Of a stretch of DNA of 64,000 bases, positions 26,222-34,465 are shown piece by piece. The stretch covers positions 4,154,001 to 4,218,000 of the forward strand of contig NZ_CP061721.1 of assembly GCF_014764445.1 (NCBI RefSeq), written 5' to 3'. The notes under the pieces were generated by a model that saw only the letters and a list, made by a program, of their open reading frames with translations, was not told the origin of the DNA and ran no database searches. The position numbers were made by a program, and so were the translations under genes. The stretch is from Pseudarthrobacter sp. BIM B-2242 (GTDB lineage Bacteria; Actinomycetota; Actinomycetes; Actinomycetales; Micrococcaceae). Position 1 is the first letter of the stretch. Every line of letters starts with the position of its first letter.

Positions 26222-26743
26222 TCAGCAGCCTTCGAAGTCGGTGAGGACTTTGACCTTGTCCGCCGAGGCCGATGCGGGATCAAAGGTGTAGCCGATCCAT
26301 TCCTTCGCCAGCCTGCTGGCCAGTTCCACACCGACCACCCGCTGCCCCATGGTGAGCACCTGGCAGTCGTTGGACAGGACCGAGCGCTCCACGGAGAAGG
26401 AGTCATGGGCCGTGGTGGCGCGGATTCCGTCCACCTTGTTGGCAGCGATGGCCACCCCGATACCCGTGCCGCAGAACAGGATGGCCCGGTCCGCCTTACC
26501 GTCACGGATCATCTCGCCCGCGGCGATGCCCACATAGGGGTAGGGCCTGACGAAGTCCGCCGGGGCGTCGGTCCGGTTGACCCCGATGTCGATGATTTCG
26601 CTGATCCTTGGATCGGCCTGCAGGTCGGCCAGGATGCGGTTTTTGTAGTCGACGCCGGCTTCGTCGGCGCCCAGGACCAGACGCAGCCCGGCCTTCCCTG
26701 CCGCGGGGGGTGCTGCCGTTGTGCGTGCTGCTGTGGTGGTCAT
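26222..26743 (-). CDS. RpiB/LacAB-family sugar-phosphate isomerase
   Basis: A 173-residue protein of the ribose-5-phosphate isomerase B family. Signatures are LVLGADEAGVDYKNRILADL (about 21) and ILFCGTGIGVAIAANKVDGI (about 88), whose Cys is the likely catalytic base, then RATTAHDSFSVERSVLSNDC. A 20-residue Ala/Thr-rich N-terminus precedes the fold. RpiB relatives in mycobacteria and Brucella isomerise erythrulose phosphates, and the linkage to a DAK-family kinase and SDR points that way (for example D-erythrulose 4-phosphate to erythrose 4-phosphate). It overlaps the kinase stop by 4 bp (ATGA) and is the last gene of the leftward operon. Confidence 0.85.
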   Translation of the reverse strand: MTTTAARTTAAPPAAGKAGLRLVLGADEAGVDYKNRILADLQADPRISEIIDIGVNRTDAPADFVRPYPYVGIAAGEMIRDGKADRAILFCGTGIGVAIAANKVDGIRATTAHDSFSVERSVLSNDCQVLTMGQRVVGVELASRLAKEWIGYTFDPASASADKVKVLTDFEGC

Positions 26744-28509
26744 GAGAGTGCTCCTGCCGGCTGGCTGTTGGTGGTTGCGGCGGCGGGATGCCCGGACGCG
26801 GCCAGGAACGGTCCCATCACGGTGAAGATCATCGCCAGGGAGGTAGCCCCGGGATCCGGTGTGCCCACGCTCTTTTCCGCGAGCGGCCGCGCCCGCCCCT
26901 TCAGGGGGCGCAGCGATGCTGTGGCCCCGGCCGCCGCTGTTGCTTCAAGGGCCGCTGCGTCCCACGCCCGGCCCGGCTCCGCGCCTTCGGTTGCCAGGCG
27001 GGTGAGGGTTTGTGTGAACGGCACCAGGGCATCCACCATGGTTTTGTCGCCGGGCTCTGCCTTGCCGAGACCGGTGATCCTGTCTGAAAAGGCACGCACG
27101 CCGGCCGCCAGTTCCTCGGCGTCAGGGCTCTGCCGGTCACCCAGCGACTCCCCGAACGCCCGCAACCCCGCGCCCCAAAGGACGCCGGAGGTGCCGCCGG
27201 CCTTGTCCGCCCACGCGTCACCCGCGGCGATCAGGACCGAACCGGCCCCGGCGCCTTGCCCGGCCGCGGCTGACGCGGCGGAGGTTGCGGCGTCGATCCC
27301 GCGGACCATTCCGCGGCCGTGGTCGCCGTCGCCGGCGATGGCGTCCATGTCCCCTAGCCGCGTTTCGGCGCCGTGCAGGCAGTCACGGGCGGCGTCAAGC
27401 GCCGAAACGCAACGGACGGCGTACTCACGCGAATCCTCCGTGGCCTCGAAGGCGGCCGGTTCGCCGGCGTCGTCGGACGTTTCCTCACGCGACGCATCAC
27501 CGGACTGAATGGCAGCATTTCCCCGGCGGTACGCGGGTGTCTCGGCCGGTGCGGTCCAGAGCGGCTCCAGTTCGTCATCCAGCCACGTGATGGTGAGGGA
27601 CACACCGGACATGTCCAGGCTGGTGACCAGCTCGCCCACCTCGGGCATGACCAGCGTGTAGCCTGCCTCCCGGAGCAGCGGAGCCACCGTCAGCCAAAGG
27701 ACAAAAAGTTCCTCATGCTTGGTGGAGCCAAGTCCGTTGAGGATGACGGCGAGCCGGTCACCGGCGCCTTCCGGCGTTTCCGCCAGCAGTCGGGTGACGA
27801 ACTCCTGGCCGAGTTCCTTGGCGGACGGCAGGTCGGTGTCGAACAGGCCCGGCTCGCCGTGGATTCCCAGTCCGAGGCCCATCTGCTTGTCCTTGAGCGC
27901 GAACAGCGGTGCGTCCGCGCCGGGGAAGGTGCAGCCGTGGAAGGCGCTGCCGATGGTGCGGGTCAGGCTGTTGGCCTTCCGGCCCAGCCGGACAACGTCC
28001 GCCAGGTCCGCGCCGGCTTCGGCTGCGGCTCCCATGATTTTGAAGACCGTGAAGTCACCTGCGATGCCGCGGCGCTTTTCTGATTCCGACGGCGGTGCGC
28101 TGGCGATGTCGTCCGTGACCAGGACATTTTCAACCCGGATTCCGTCGGCGGCGAGGCGTTCGCTGGCCATGCCGAAGTTCATCACGTCGCCGGCGTAGTT
28201 GCCGTAGGTGAACACGACGCCGGCGCCCGACTCCGCGGCCTTGGCCACTGCGTAGGCCTGCTGGGCGGAAGGCGAGGTGAAGATGTTGCCCACCACGGCG
28301 CCGTCGGCCAGTCCGGGCCCGATCAGCCCGGCGAACGCGGGATAGTGCCCGGACCCGCCACCGGCGAGGACCGCCACTTTTGCCTTGGCCGGACGGTGGC
28401 GCCGCACTGCGCCGCCGGGGACCTGGCGGACAAGGCCGGAGTGGATGTCGCAGAACCCGGCAAGGGCTTCTTCCGCGAACTCGGACGGATCGTTGAAAAT
28501 CTTGGTCAT
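26740..28509 (-). CDS. Dihydroxyacetone-kinase-family ketose kinase (DhaK-DhaL fusion)
   Basis: A 589-residue single-chain kinase. The DhaK domain (about 1-330) has VLAGGGSGHYPAFAGLI near 49 and MGLGLGIHGEPGLFDTD near 232, whose His forms the covalent hemiaminal with the keto group. A linker of about 30 residues leads to the DhaL domain (about 360-570), with MDAIAGDGDHGRGM (Mg-ATP Asp cluster) and WADKAGGTSGVLWGAG. Family members phosphorylate dihydroxyacetone, erythrulose or apulose. The context (SDR, RpiB isomerase, TIM isomerase, split transketolase) favours a C4 or branched C5 ketose over dihydroxyacetone itself. It lies 41 bp behind the SDR gene. Confidence 0.9.
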   Translation of the reverse strand: MTKIFNDPSEFAEEALAGFCDIHSGLVRQVPGGAVRRHRPAKAKVAVLAGGGSGHYPAFAGLIGPGLADGAVVGNIFTSPSAQQAYAVAKAAESGAGVVFTYGNYAGDVMNFGMASERLAADGIRVENVLVTDDIASAPPSESEKRRGIAGDFTVFKIMGAAAEAGADLADVVRLGRKANSLTRTIGSAFHGCTFPGADAPLFALKDKQMGLGLGIHGEPGLFDTDLPSAKELGQEFVTRLLAETPEGAGDRLAVILNGLGSTKHEELFVLWLTVAPLLREAGYTLVMPEVGELVTSLDMSGVSLTITWLDDELEPLWTAPAETPAYRRGNAAIQSGDASREETSDDAGEPAAFEATEDSREYAVRCVSALDAARDCLHGAETRLGDMDAIAGDGDHGRGMVRGIDAATSAASAAAGQGAGAGSVLIAAGDAWADKAGGTSGVLWGAGLRAFGESLGDRQSPDAEELAAGVRAFSDRITGLGKAEPGDKTMVDALVPFTQTLTRLATEGAEPGRAWDAAALEATAAAGATASLRPLKGRARPLAEKSVGTPDPGATSLAMIFTVMGPFLAASGHPAAATTNSQPAGALS

Positions 28510-28550
28510 GGTGGGCTCTCTGACGTGGACTTGGTCTTCGGGGCGGGCTG

Positions 28551-29324
28551 CTAGTGGATGTGGCTTCCGCCGTTGATGTCGATGGTGGTGCCGGTGAGGT
28601 ACGCGGATTCCTCGGAGGACAGGAAGGTGATGACGGCGGCCACTTCCTCGGTGGTGGCGTTGCGGCCCAGGGGGATGCCGGCGTTGATGGCGGCTTCCTG
28701 CTCCTCGGTGCTGCCCACACGGATGTTGGTGTCCACGGCGCCGGGGGTGATGGCGTTGACCGTGACCCCTGCGGTGCCGAGTTCGCGGGCCAGTGCCTTG
28801 GTGAAGCCGAGGATGGCGGCCTTCGCGGCGGAGTAGGGGACCTTGCCGAAGACGCCGCCGCCGCGCTGGGCGGAGACGGAGGACATGTTCACGATCCGGC
28901 CCCAGCCGTTCTCGATCATGTCCGGCAGGAACGCCTTGGTCACCAGGTAGGTGCCGGTGGCGTTGACGTCCATCACCTTGTGCCAGAGCTCAAGCGTGGT
29001 CTCGAGGAACGGGACCGGCGAGGTGATGCCGGCGATGTTGGCAAGGGCGCCCACCGGGGGAAGGATGCCGGCGTCGATTTCCTTCTTGACGGCAGCGTAG
29101 GCGGCGGTGACGGAGCCCTCGTTGGCCACGTCGATCTCGTGGCCGAACGCCGGCACGTTGAATTCGTTGCCGATTTCGGCGGCGACCTTGGCGGACTTCT
29201 CGCCATCGAGGTCCAGGATCACCACACCCCAGCCCTGGCTGGCGTAGCGGCGGGCGGTGGTGATGCCGATGCCCCGCTCGGAGGTTGCTCCGGTGAGGAC
29301 GGCGGTGCGCTGGATGGTGGTCAT
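28551..29324 (-). CDS. Short-chain dehydrogenase/reductase, probable polyol or sugar dehydrogenase
   Basis: A 257-residue classical SDR. The cofactor motif is TGATSERGIG (about 11), followed by VILDLDGEKSA; the acidic residue after the second strand suggests NAD(H) preference. LANIAGITSPVPF corresponds to NNAG. The catalytic residues are Ser in VNMSSVSAQRGGG (about 145) and Tyr/Lys in VPYSAAKAAILGF (about 158-162). The C-terminus GTTIDINGGSHIH is typical. AAGGAG precedes ATG 29324 by 5 nt. Within the operon it should oxidise a polyol to the ketose used by the kinase, as D-threitol dehydrogenase (an SDR) does in mycobacteria. Confidence 0.88.
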   Translation of the reverse strand: MTTIQRTAVLTGATSERGIGITTARRYASQGWGVVILDLDGEKSAKVAAEIGNEFNVPAFGHEIDVANEGSVTAAYAAVKKEIDAGILPPVGALANIAGITSPVPFLETTLELWHKVMDVNATGTYLVTKAFLPDMIENGWGRIVNMSSVSAQRGGGVFGKVPYSAAKAAILGFTKALARELGTAGVTVNAITPGAVDTNIRVGSTEEQEAAINAGIPLGRNATTEEVAAVITFLSSEESAYLTGTTIDINGGSHIH

Positions 29325-29365
29325 GATGCTCCTTGGATTACTTATGTGGTGGTTCAGAGTGGTGG

Positions 29366-30190
29366 TCAGATGAGGTCGGTGATGAAGCTTGCCGCTTTGG
29401 CTGCGGCGGCGGGGCGTTCGTCGTGGGTGACGTCCCGGGTTTCGAGTTCGAGCGAGAAGTGGCCCGCATAGCCTTGGACGGCGAGGGCGCGGAGCCCGGC
29501 GGCGAAGTCCGTCTGCCCGTTGCCGATGCTGAGGTTGATGTTTCCCGGCACGGCGTCCCGCAGGTGGACGTGGGAGATCCGGCCCTGGTGGCGTTCGAGG
29601 TACTGCAGCGGGTCTTCGCCGGCGGCAACAATATGGCTGAAGTCCATAACGATGCCGACGCCGGTCCCGGCCAGCCGCCGGGCCAGCAGTTCCGCGCGTT
29701 CCAGGTTCCAGCAGAACCGGAGGAAGTGCAGGGATTCGGTCCAGAGCTCGACGCCGAACTCTGCCGCACGCTGTCCGGCGTGGGTCAGCTGGGCGGCGAT
29801 GAGGTCCAGGTCCTCGTCGGGACTCCGCACCGGGTTGTGGTTTAGTGCGCCGCACGGGAGGACCAGCGCTTTGGCACCGGTGTTACGGGTGAGGGTAAGC
29901 AGCGCCTCGAGGTGCCGTTCGCGCGCTTCGCTTGCGCCGGCGTCGAGCACTGCATTGAGGTCGCCGATGTCCCCGTTGACTGAACGGACCCGTAGGCCGG
30001 AAGTGGCCACCTCCGCGGTTACCGCGGTAACCGCGGCTGCGTCAAGGTTGTACGGCACGTGGTCGCACACACCCGGGAGGGCCCCGAGGTCGATTTCTTC
30101 GAAGCCCAGGCCGCTGATGGTCCGCAGGGCGGCCGGCAGGTCCTGATGCCTGAAGCTGATGGACGAGCAGCCGAGTCGGGAGTTGAACAT
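29366..30190 (-). CDS. Sugar isomerase/epimerase, xylose-isomerase-like TIM barrel
   Basis: A 274-residue AP_endonuc_2-type TIM barrel. Metal ligands can be placed at Glu in ELWTESLHFLRF (about 147), Asp/His in GIVMDFSHIVAAGED (about 180), His in ISHVHLRDAVPG (about 205) and Glu in HFSLELETRD (about 246), the usual E-D/H-H-E pattern. Such enzymes interconvert aldoses and ketoses or C3 epimers. The start at ATG 30190 is supported by MFNSRLGCSSISFRH matching the family first strand and by AGAGGATC upstream. It is the first gene of the leftward operon, facing the operator region. Confidence 0.87.
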   Translation of the reverse strand: MFNSRLGCSSISFRHQDLPAALRTISGLGFEEIDLGALPGVCDHVPYNLDAAAVTAVTAEVATSGLRVRSVNGDIGDLNAVLDAGASEARERHLEALLTLTRNTGAKALVLPCGALNHNPVRSPDEDLDLIAAQLTHAGQRAAEFGVELWTESLHFLRFCWNLERAELLARRLAGTGVGIVMDFSHIVAAGEDPLQYLERHQGRISHVHLRDAVPGNINLSIGNGQTDFAAGLRALAVQGYAGHFSLELETRDVTHDERPAAAAKAASFITDLI

Positions 30191-30246
30191 CGTCGTTGAT
30201 CCTCTGGATAAGCGGGTGGTGATGTGAATCACTGTAGGTCAATTCA

Positions 30247-30336
30247 TTGTTGACAGTCAACCTCAAACATTGACTGTTGACATTGCGGCATGATGCGGGT
30301 CACACTTGGGGCATATCATTTGTTAACAGTCGACAG
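30247..30336. promoter_or_regulatory. Three GntR-type operator-like motifs between the divergent operons
   Basis: TTGTTGACAGTCAAC (30247-30261), TTGACTGTTGACA (30270-30282, inverted) and TTGTTAACAGTCGACAG (30320-30336) share the core TGTT-ACAGTC-AC. The same core occurs twice more upstream of the GntR gene at 33697-33726. They lie 57-146 bp before the isomerase start on one side and 46-135 bp before the symporter start on the other. Binding by the locus GntR would control both operons. Confidence 0.65.
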
Positions 30337-30381
30337 CGGCGGTGCGGAAGCGTTCCTCGCTCTTCGAAAGGTAAAACAGCT

Positions 30382-31719
30382 ATGAGCAATGAAGCTCTGA
30401 AAATGCGCGGCCACGTGCATGGCACCAAGGACGCCAAGCGCGTTGCTATCGGCTCCGGTGTTGGCGCCGTTATTGAGACATATGACTTCATCGGCTTCGG
30501 TACGGCCGCTGCCCTGTACTTCGGTACGGCGTTCTTCCCCACCGGCGATCCGGTCACGGGAACCCTTGCCGCCTTCGCCACCCTCGGCGTCGGCTTCGCT
30601 GCCCGCCCCATCGGCGGCATCATCGGTGGTCACCTCGGCGACAAGGTGGGCCGCAAGCCCGTCCTGGTAGCCTCCCTGATCCTCATGGGTGTGGCCACCT
30701 TCCTCATCGGCCTCCTGCCCACCTACGAGCAGGTTGGCCTGCTGGCTCCGGCCCTTCTGGTCTTCGTCCGAGTGGTCCAGGGCCTGGCCTTCGGCGCTGA
30801 ATGGGGCGGCGCCATCCTGATGAGCTACGAGCACGCACCCTGGAAGTCCAAGGGTAAGTACACCGGCATCGTCCAGGCCGGCTTCCCCGTCGGCCTGCTC
30901 CTGGCGAACCTCGTTTTCCTCGTCAGCGTGAACCTCGGCGGTGAACTCGCCTGGCGCGTCCCGTTCCTGGCCAGCATCGTGCTGGTGGCAGTTGGCCTGA
31001 TCATCCGCTCAAAGGTCCCCGAGTCCCCCGTATTCGATGAGGTCAAGGACAGCGGCTCGATCGTCAAGAACCCCATCATCGAGGTCATCAAGACCGACTG
31101 GCGCAGCATCGTCCGCGGCATCGGCCTGCGCATCGCCGAGACGGCCGGCTACGCCGTCTCCATCACGTACATGATTTCCTACCTGCACACCCAGCAGCTC
31201 GCTGACAAGACCCAGACCCTTGTGGCCCTCTGCATCGCGTCCTTCATCGGTATTTTCGCCACCATGGCGTGGGCACGGCTCACGGACAGGATCGGCCGCC
31301 GGCCGCTGTACATCTGGTCCACCGCCTTCGCCCTGCTCTTCGGCATCCCGATGTTCCTGCTGGTGAACACCGGCATGTTCATCTTCGTCATCGCCACCAT
31401 CGTCATCTCCTACGCCGTCTGCCAGAACTCCCTGGCCGGCGCCCAGGGCCCGTGGTTCCCCGAACTGTTCCAGGCCAAGACCCGCTCCTCCGGCGCCTCG
31501 CTGGCCTACCAGATCTCCGCCATGGTCTCCGGCTTCACCCCCTTCATCACCACCCTGCTGTTCGTGGCCCTCGGCTGGATGGGCCCGGCCCTGCTCTTCA
31601 GCCTCTACGCAGCGATCGGCCTCTGGGCCGCCCTCGTCACCCGGGAAACCTGGGGCAAGCGCGAACGCCAGCTGGCAGATGAGGCCACCAAAAGCACCCC
31701 CCAGTCGGTGAACGTCTGA
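30382..31719 (+). CDS. MHS-family major facilitator, probable substrate:proton symporter of the locus
   Basis: A 445-residue 12-helix transporter of the metabolite:H+ symporter family (ProP/ShiA type). Signatures are SGVGAVIETYDFIGFGTAAA near 22, the motif A sequence GHLGDKVGRKPVLV near 86, RVVQGLAFGAEWGGAILMSY near 130 and ARLTDRIGRRPLYIW near 297. The start is ATG 30382 (AAAGG 10 nt upstream); an earlier in-frame Met falls inside the operator region. The stop overlaps the transketolase ATG by 1 nt (TGATG). MHS members usually carry carboxylates, betaines or small polar solutes, so the imported compound need not be a free sugar. Confidence 0.87.
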   Translation: MSNEALKMRGHVHGTKDAKRVAIGSGVGAVIETYDFIGFGTAAALYFGTAFFPTGDPVTGTLAAFATLGVGFAARPIGGIIGGHLGDKVGRKPVLVASLILMGVATFLIGLLPTYEQVGLLAPALLVFVRVVQGLAFGAEWGGAILMSYEHAPWKSKGKYTGIVQAGFPVGLLLANLVFLVSVNLGGELAWRVPFLASIVLVAVGLIIRSKVPESPVFDEVKDSGSIVKNPIIEVIKTDWRSIVRGIGLRIAETAGYAVSITYMISYLHTQQLADKTQTLVALCIASFIGIFATMAWARLTDRIGRRPLYIWSTAFALLFGIPMFLLVNTGMFIFVIATIVISYAVCQNSLAGAQGPWFPELFQAKTRSSGASLAYQISAMVSGFTPFITTLLFVALGWMGPALLFSLYAAIGLWAALVTRETWGKRERQLADEATKSTPQSVNV

Positions 31720-32636
31720 TGACTGCCACGCACGAACTGCACACGCCCGAACTCCCGCAGAAGGAACGAATGCCCCAGGAAACTGCTTCAGAACGCCTCG
31801 AACGCGTCAGTGCCGCGGCGTACCGGATCCGCCACCACGCCCTGAACATGGGCGAGGTCCAGGGCCAGGGCTACGTGGGCCAGGCCCTCGGCGCCGCGGA
31901 CATGCTGGCCGTGGTTTACGCGGACCAGCTCCGCTACCGCGCCGAGGATCCAGAATGGGAGGCCCGGGACCGGTTCCTGCTCTCCACCGGCCACTACGCA
32001 ATCGGCCACTACGCCGCCCTGGCCGAAGCCGGCATCGTCCCCGTCTCCGAACTGGAAACCTACGGATCAGACGACTCCCGCCTCCCGATGTCCGGGATGT
32101 CCACCTACACCCCCGGCATGGAAATCTCCGGCGGCTCCCTGGGCCACGGCCTCACCATCGCCGTGGGCATGGCCCTGGGCCTCCGCTACCAGAACTCCGA
32201 CGCGAGGATCTACAACTTCCTCTCCGACGGCGAACTCGACGAAGGCTCCACCTGGGAAGCGGCCATGGGCGCCCACCACCACCAACTCGGCAACCTCACC
32301 GCCATGGTGGACATCAACGCCCTCCAGGCCGACGGCAAAACCGACACCGTGCTCCGCACCGAACCCGTCACCGAAAAATGGGAATCCTTCGGCTGGTACA
32401 CCCAGCGCGTGGACGGGAACGACGTCGGTGCGTTGCTCGCAGCGTTCGATAACGCAGCTGCCCAAGCCGCCGCCGTCGGCCGTCCCTCCGTGATCCTGTG
32501 CGACACGAAGGTGGGACGCGGCGTGACCCTGGTGGAGGAACGCGAAAAGGCGCACTTCATGCGCATCGAAGAACACGAATGGCAGACCTGCCGCGGACAA
32601 CTCACCGCAGGATACGAAGGAAAGGCTTCAGCATGA
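31719..32636 (+). CDS. Transketolase, N-terminal (thiamine-diphosphate-binding) subunit
   Basis: A 305-residue protein covering only the first ThDP domain of transketolase. HHALNMGEVQGQGYVGQALGAADML occupies about 40-64; STGHYAIGHYAALAE and GGSLGHGLTIAVGMALG follow. The ThDP/Mg motif is SDGELDEGSTWEAAMGAHHH through TAMVDIN, with Ser in place of the usual first Gly of GDG. It overlaps the C-terminal subunit by 4 bp (ATGA), as expected for a split transketolase. Split enzymes are common for specialised two-carbon-unit transfers such as apulose-4-phosphate transketolase. Confidence 0.88.
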   Translation: MTATHELHTPELPQKERMPQETASERLERVSAAAYRIRHHALNMGEVQGQGYVGQALGAADMLAVVYADQLRYRAEDPEWEARDRFLLSTGHYAIGHYAALAEAGIVPVSELETYGSDDSRLPMSGMSTYTPGMEISGGSLGHGLTIAVGMALGLRYQNSDARIYNFLSDGELDEGSTWEAAMGAHHHQLGNLTAMVDINALQADGKTDTVLRTEPVTEKWESFGWYTQRVDGNDVGALLAAFDNAAAQAAAVGRPSVILCDTKVGRGVTLVEEREKAHFMRIEEHEWQTCRGQLTAGYEGKASA

Positions 32637-33631
32637 GCACCGCAGCCGTCACCAAGCCGAAGCTGAAGACCTCGGCGATGATCGCCTCCTTCGCGGATCC
32701 CGGCCAGAAGACCGCGTCCGCACCGTTCGGCCATGCCTTGGTCAAAGCAGCGCAGGAGAACGACAAGATCGTTGGGCTCACTGCGGACCTGGGCAAATAC
32801 ACCGACATGCACATCTTTGCCCAGGCCTACCCGGAGCGGTTCTTCCAGATGGGCATGGCCGAACAGCTGCTCTTCGGTGCCGCCGCCGGCCTCGCCGAAA
32901 CCGGCCTGGTCCCGTTCGCGTCCACCTACTCCGTGTTCGCGGCCCGCCGGGCCTACGACTTCCTCTGCCTCGATTCCGCCGAGCCGAACCTGAACGTGAA
33001 CATCGTGGGCGGCCTCCCCGGCCTGACCACCGGCTACGGCCCCAGCCACCAGGCCACCGAGGACATGGCGATCTTCCGCGGCATGCCGAACCTGACCATC
33101 GTGGACCCCTGCGACTCGATCGACATCGAACAGGCCGTCCCCCAGCTCGCAGCCTCCGAAGGACCCACCTACCTCCGGCTGCTCCGCGGCAACGTGCCCA
33201 CCGTCCTGGACGAGTACGGCTACACCTTCGAACTGGGCAAAGCCAAGGTCCTGCGCGGCGGCAACGACGTGCTGTTCATCTCCTCCGGACTGATGACCAT
33301 GCGCGCCCTGCAGGCGGCCAAGGCCCTGGCCGAGCACAACGTGGACGTCGCGGTGGTCCATACGCCGACGATCAAGCCGTTCGACGCCGAGACCGTCCTG
33401 GCTGAAATCAACACCGACCGGCTCGCCGTCACCCTGGAAAACCACAGCGTGATCGGCGGCCTCTTCGAAACCGTCGCCTCCGCCGTTGTCACCGCCGGAC
33501 TCGGCAATCGCGTCGTGCCGGTGGCACTGCCGGACGAATTCCTCGACGCCGGTGCGCTGCCCACACTGCACGACCGTTACGGACTCACCGTCCAGAAGAT
33601 CGTGGCGAAGGTACTTGCCGAACTGAAGTAG
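32633..33631 (+). CDS. Transketolase, C-terminal (pyrimidine-binding and regulatory) subunit
   Basis: A 332-residue protein with the Transket_pyr domain (about 14-180) and the C-terminal domain (about 200-325). The catalytic Glu is in FQMGMAEQLLFGAAAGLAE (about 76). TTGYGPSHQATEDMAIFRG and YLRLLRGNVPTV follow, then SSGLMTMRALQAAKAL. With the upstream subunit it makes a complete alpha2beta2-type transketolase. The start at ATG 32633 lies within the ATGA overlap. In this locus it could move a two-carbon unit from a xylulose-type donor to erythrose 4-phosphate, or from apulose 4-phosphate to glyceraldehyde 3-phosphate. Confidence 0.88.
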   Translation: MSTAAVTKPKLKTSAMIASFADPGQKTASAPFGHALVKAAQENDKIVGLTADLGKYTDMHIFAQAYPERFFQMGMAEQLLFGAAAGLAETGLVPFASTYSVFAARRAYDFLCLDSAEPNLNVNIVGGLPGLTTGYGPSHQATEDMAIFRGMPNLTIVDPCDSIDIEQAVPQLAASEGPTYLRLLRGNVPTVLDEYGYTFELGKAKVLRGGNDVLFISSGLMTMRALQAAKALAEHNVDVAVVHTPTIKPFDAETVLAEINTDRLAVTLENHSVIGGLFETVASAVVTAGLGNRVVPVALPDEFLDAGALPTLHDRYGLTVQKIVAKVLAELK

Positions 33632-33645
33632 GACCTATCCAGATC

Positions 33646-33683
33646 AGAAGCGCGGCGCCGAAACCACCCGGCGTCGCGCTTCT
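33646..33683 (+). terminator. Hairpin, probable terminator after the split transketolase
   Basis: AGAAGCGCGGCGCCG (33646-33660) pairs with CGGCGTCGCGCTTCT (33669-33683), 15 positions with one G-U pair, around an 8-nt loop. It begins 15 bp after the transketolase stop. Only a weak U-rich tail follows. Confidence 0.6.
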
Positions 33684-33696
33684 GCCGTACCATCGA

Positions 33697-33726
33697 TTGT
33701 TAACAGATCGACTGTAAACAGTCGAC
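33697..33726. promoter_or_regulatory. Paired GntR operator-like motifs upstream of the locus regulator
   Basis: TTGTTAACAGATCGAC (33697-33712) and CTGTAAACAGTCGAC (33712-33726) repeat the core seen at 30247-30336. They end 24 bp before the GntR ATG, so the regulator probably controls its own gene as well as the two catabolic operons. Confidence 0.65.
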
Positions 33727-33750
33727 CAATGACATTGAGGAAGTATCACC

Positions 33751-34410
33751 ATGGCCGGAGCAACAGCACCGCTGCTGGGACTGCAGAAGAAGAGCCTGCG
33801 CGAGCAGGCACTTGCCGCGTTGCGCGCCGCCATCACCAGCGGGGAGCTGGAACCGGGGCGGCACCTTGTGGAAACCGAACTGTCCGAGATGCTCCAGATC
33901 AGCCGCGGCACCCTCCGGGAAGCGCTGCGCCAGCTGGAACAGGAAGGCCTGCTCTCAGCCGGACCCAGAGGCCGCCTGTCCGTCCGGCACCTTGATGCCA
34001 AGGAAATCCGTGACATTTACTCCGTCCGGGCCGCGCTGGAATCGCTGGCTGCGCGCACCCTCTGCGAACTCCCGGACCGCCAGCACGTCATCAGCTCCCT
34101 GAAGACCGCTATTGAAGCCATGGCCGCTGCCGAGAAATCCAGCATGCAGGACCGGGTTGAATCGGACCTGGAATTCCACCGGACCATGTGCCGGCTCACC
34201 GGCAACGAGACACTGCTGCATTCCTGGGAGGCCCTGGAGGGGTCCATCCGGATGTCCATCATGTTCGCGGGCCAGGAAAAAGGTGTACGAAACATGAGTG
34301 TGGACCGGCACTACGACATCGTGGCAGCGATCGAGACCGGCGACGCCACGTTGGCCCGGAATACGATCCGCGAACACATGGACACTGCTGCCGCGAACCT
34401 GGTGGCGTAG
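33751..34410 (+). CDS. GntR-family (FadR/FCD) regulator of the sugar/polyol locus
   Basis: A 219-residue regulator. The N-terminal winged helix includes LRAAITSGELEPGRHLVETE (about 25) and LSEMLQISRGTLREALRQLE (about 46). The C-terminal FCD ligand domain (about 85-215) has ALESLAARTLCELPD, SDLEFHRTMCRLTGN (metal/ligand-binding Asp and His) and IREHMDTAA. Such proteins usually release DNA when they bind a pathway carboxylate or sugar phosphate. Its own upstream repeats match those between the divergent operons, which supports local control. Confidence 0.9.
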   Translation: MAGATAPLLGLQKKSLREQALAALRAAITSGELEPGRHLVETELSEMLQISRGTLREALRQLEQEGLLSAGPRGRLSVRHLDAKEIRDIYSVRAALESLAARTLCELPDRQHVISSLKTAIEAMAAAEKSSMQDRVESDLEFHRTMCRLTGNETLLHSWEALEGSIRMSIMFAGQEKGVRNMSVDRHYDIVAAIETGDATLARNTIREHMDTAAANLVA

Positions 34411-34465
34411 GGCGGGCGGGCTTTAGTCGCCGCCCCAACCAAAGCCCGTATACTCGGTGCCAGCC

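Noticed and set aside
26740..28509. Annotation as glycerol/dihydroxyacetone utilisation
   Set aside because: The fused DhaK-DhaL kinase alone would fit, but no glycerol dehydrogenase or PTS DhaM is nearby, and the SDR, RpiB and split transketolase point to a larger ketose.
28551..29855. A 434-residue extension of the SDR gene
   Set aside because: The extra N-terminal part overlaps the TIM-barrel isomerase gene and is Arg/Pro-rich shadow sequence. The SDR begins at ATG 29324 with a good AAGGAG.
30319..30381. An earlier start for the MHS symporter at 30277
   Set aside because: It would place operator motifs inside the coding sequence and add a non-conserved Arg-rich stretch; MSNEALKMRG at 30382 is a better start.
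31719..33631. 1-deoxy-xylulose-5-phosphate synthase or pyruvate dehydrogenase E1 as the identity of the split ThDP enzyme
   Set aside because: The N-terminal HHALNMGEVQGQGYVGQALGAADML pattern and the 305+332 residue division are those of split transketolase. No lipoyl-enzyme genes are adjacent.
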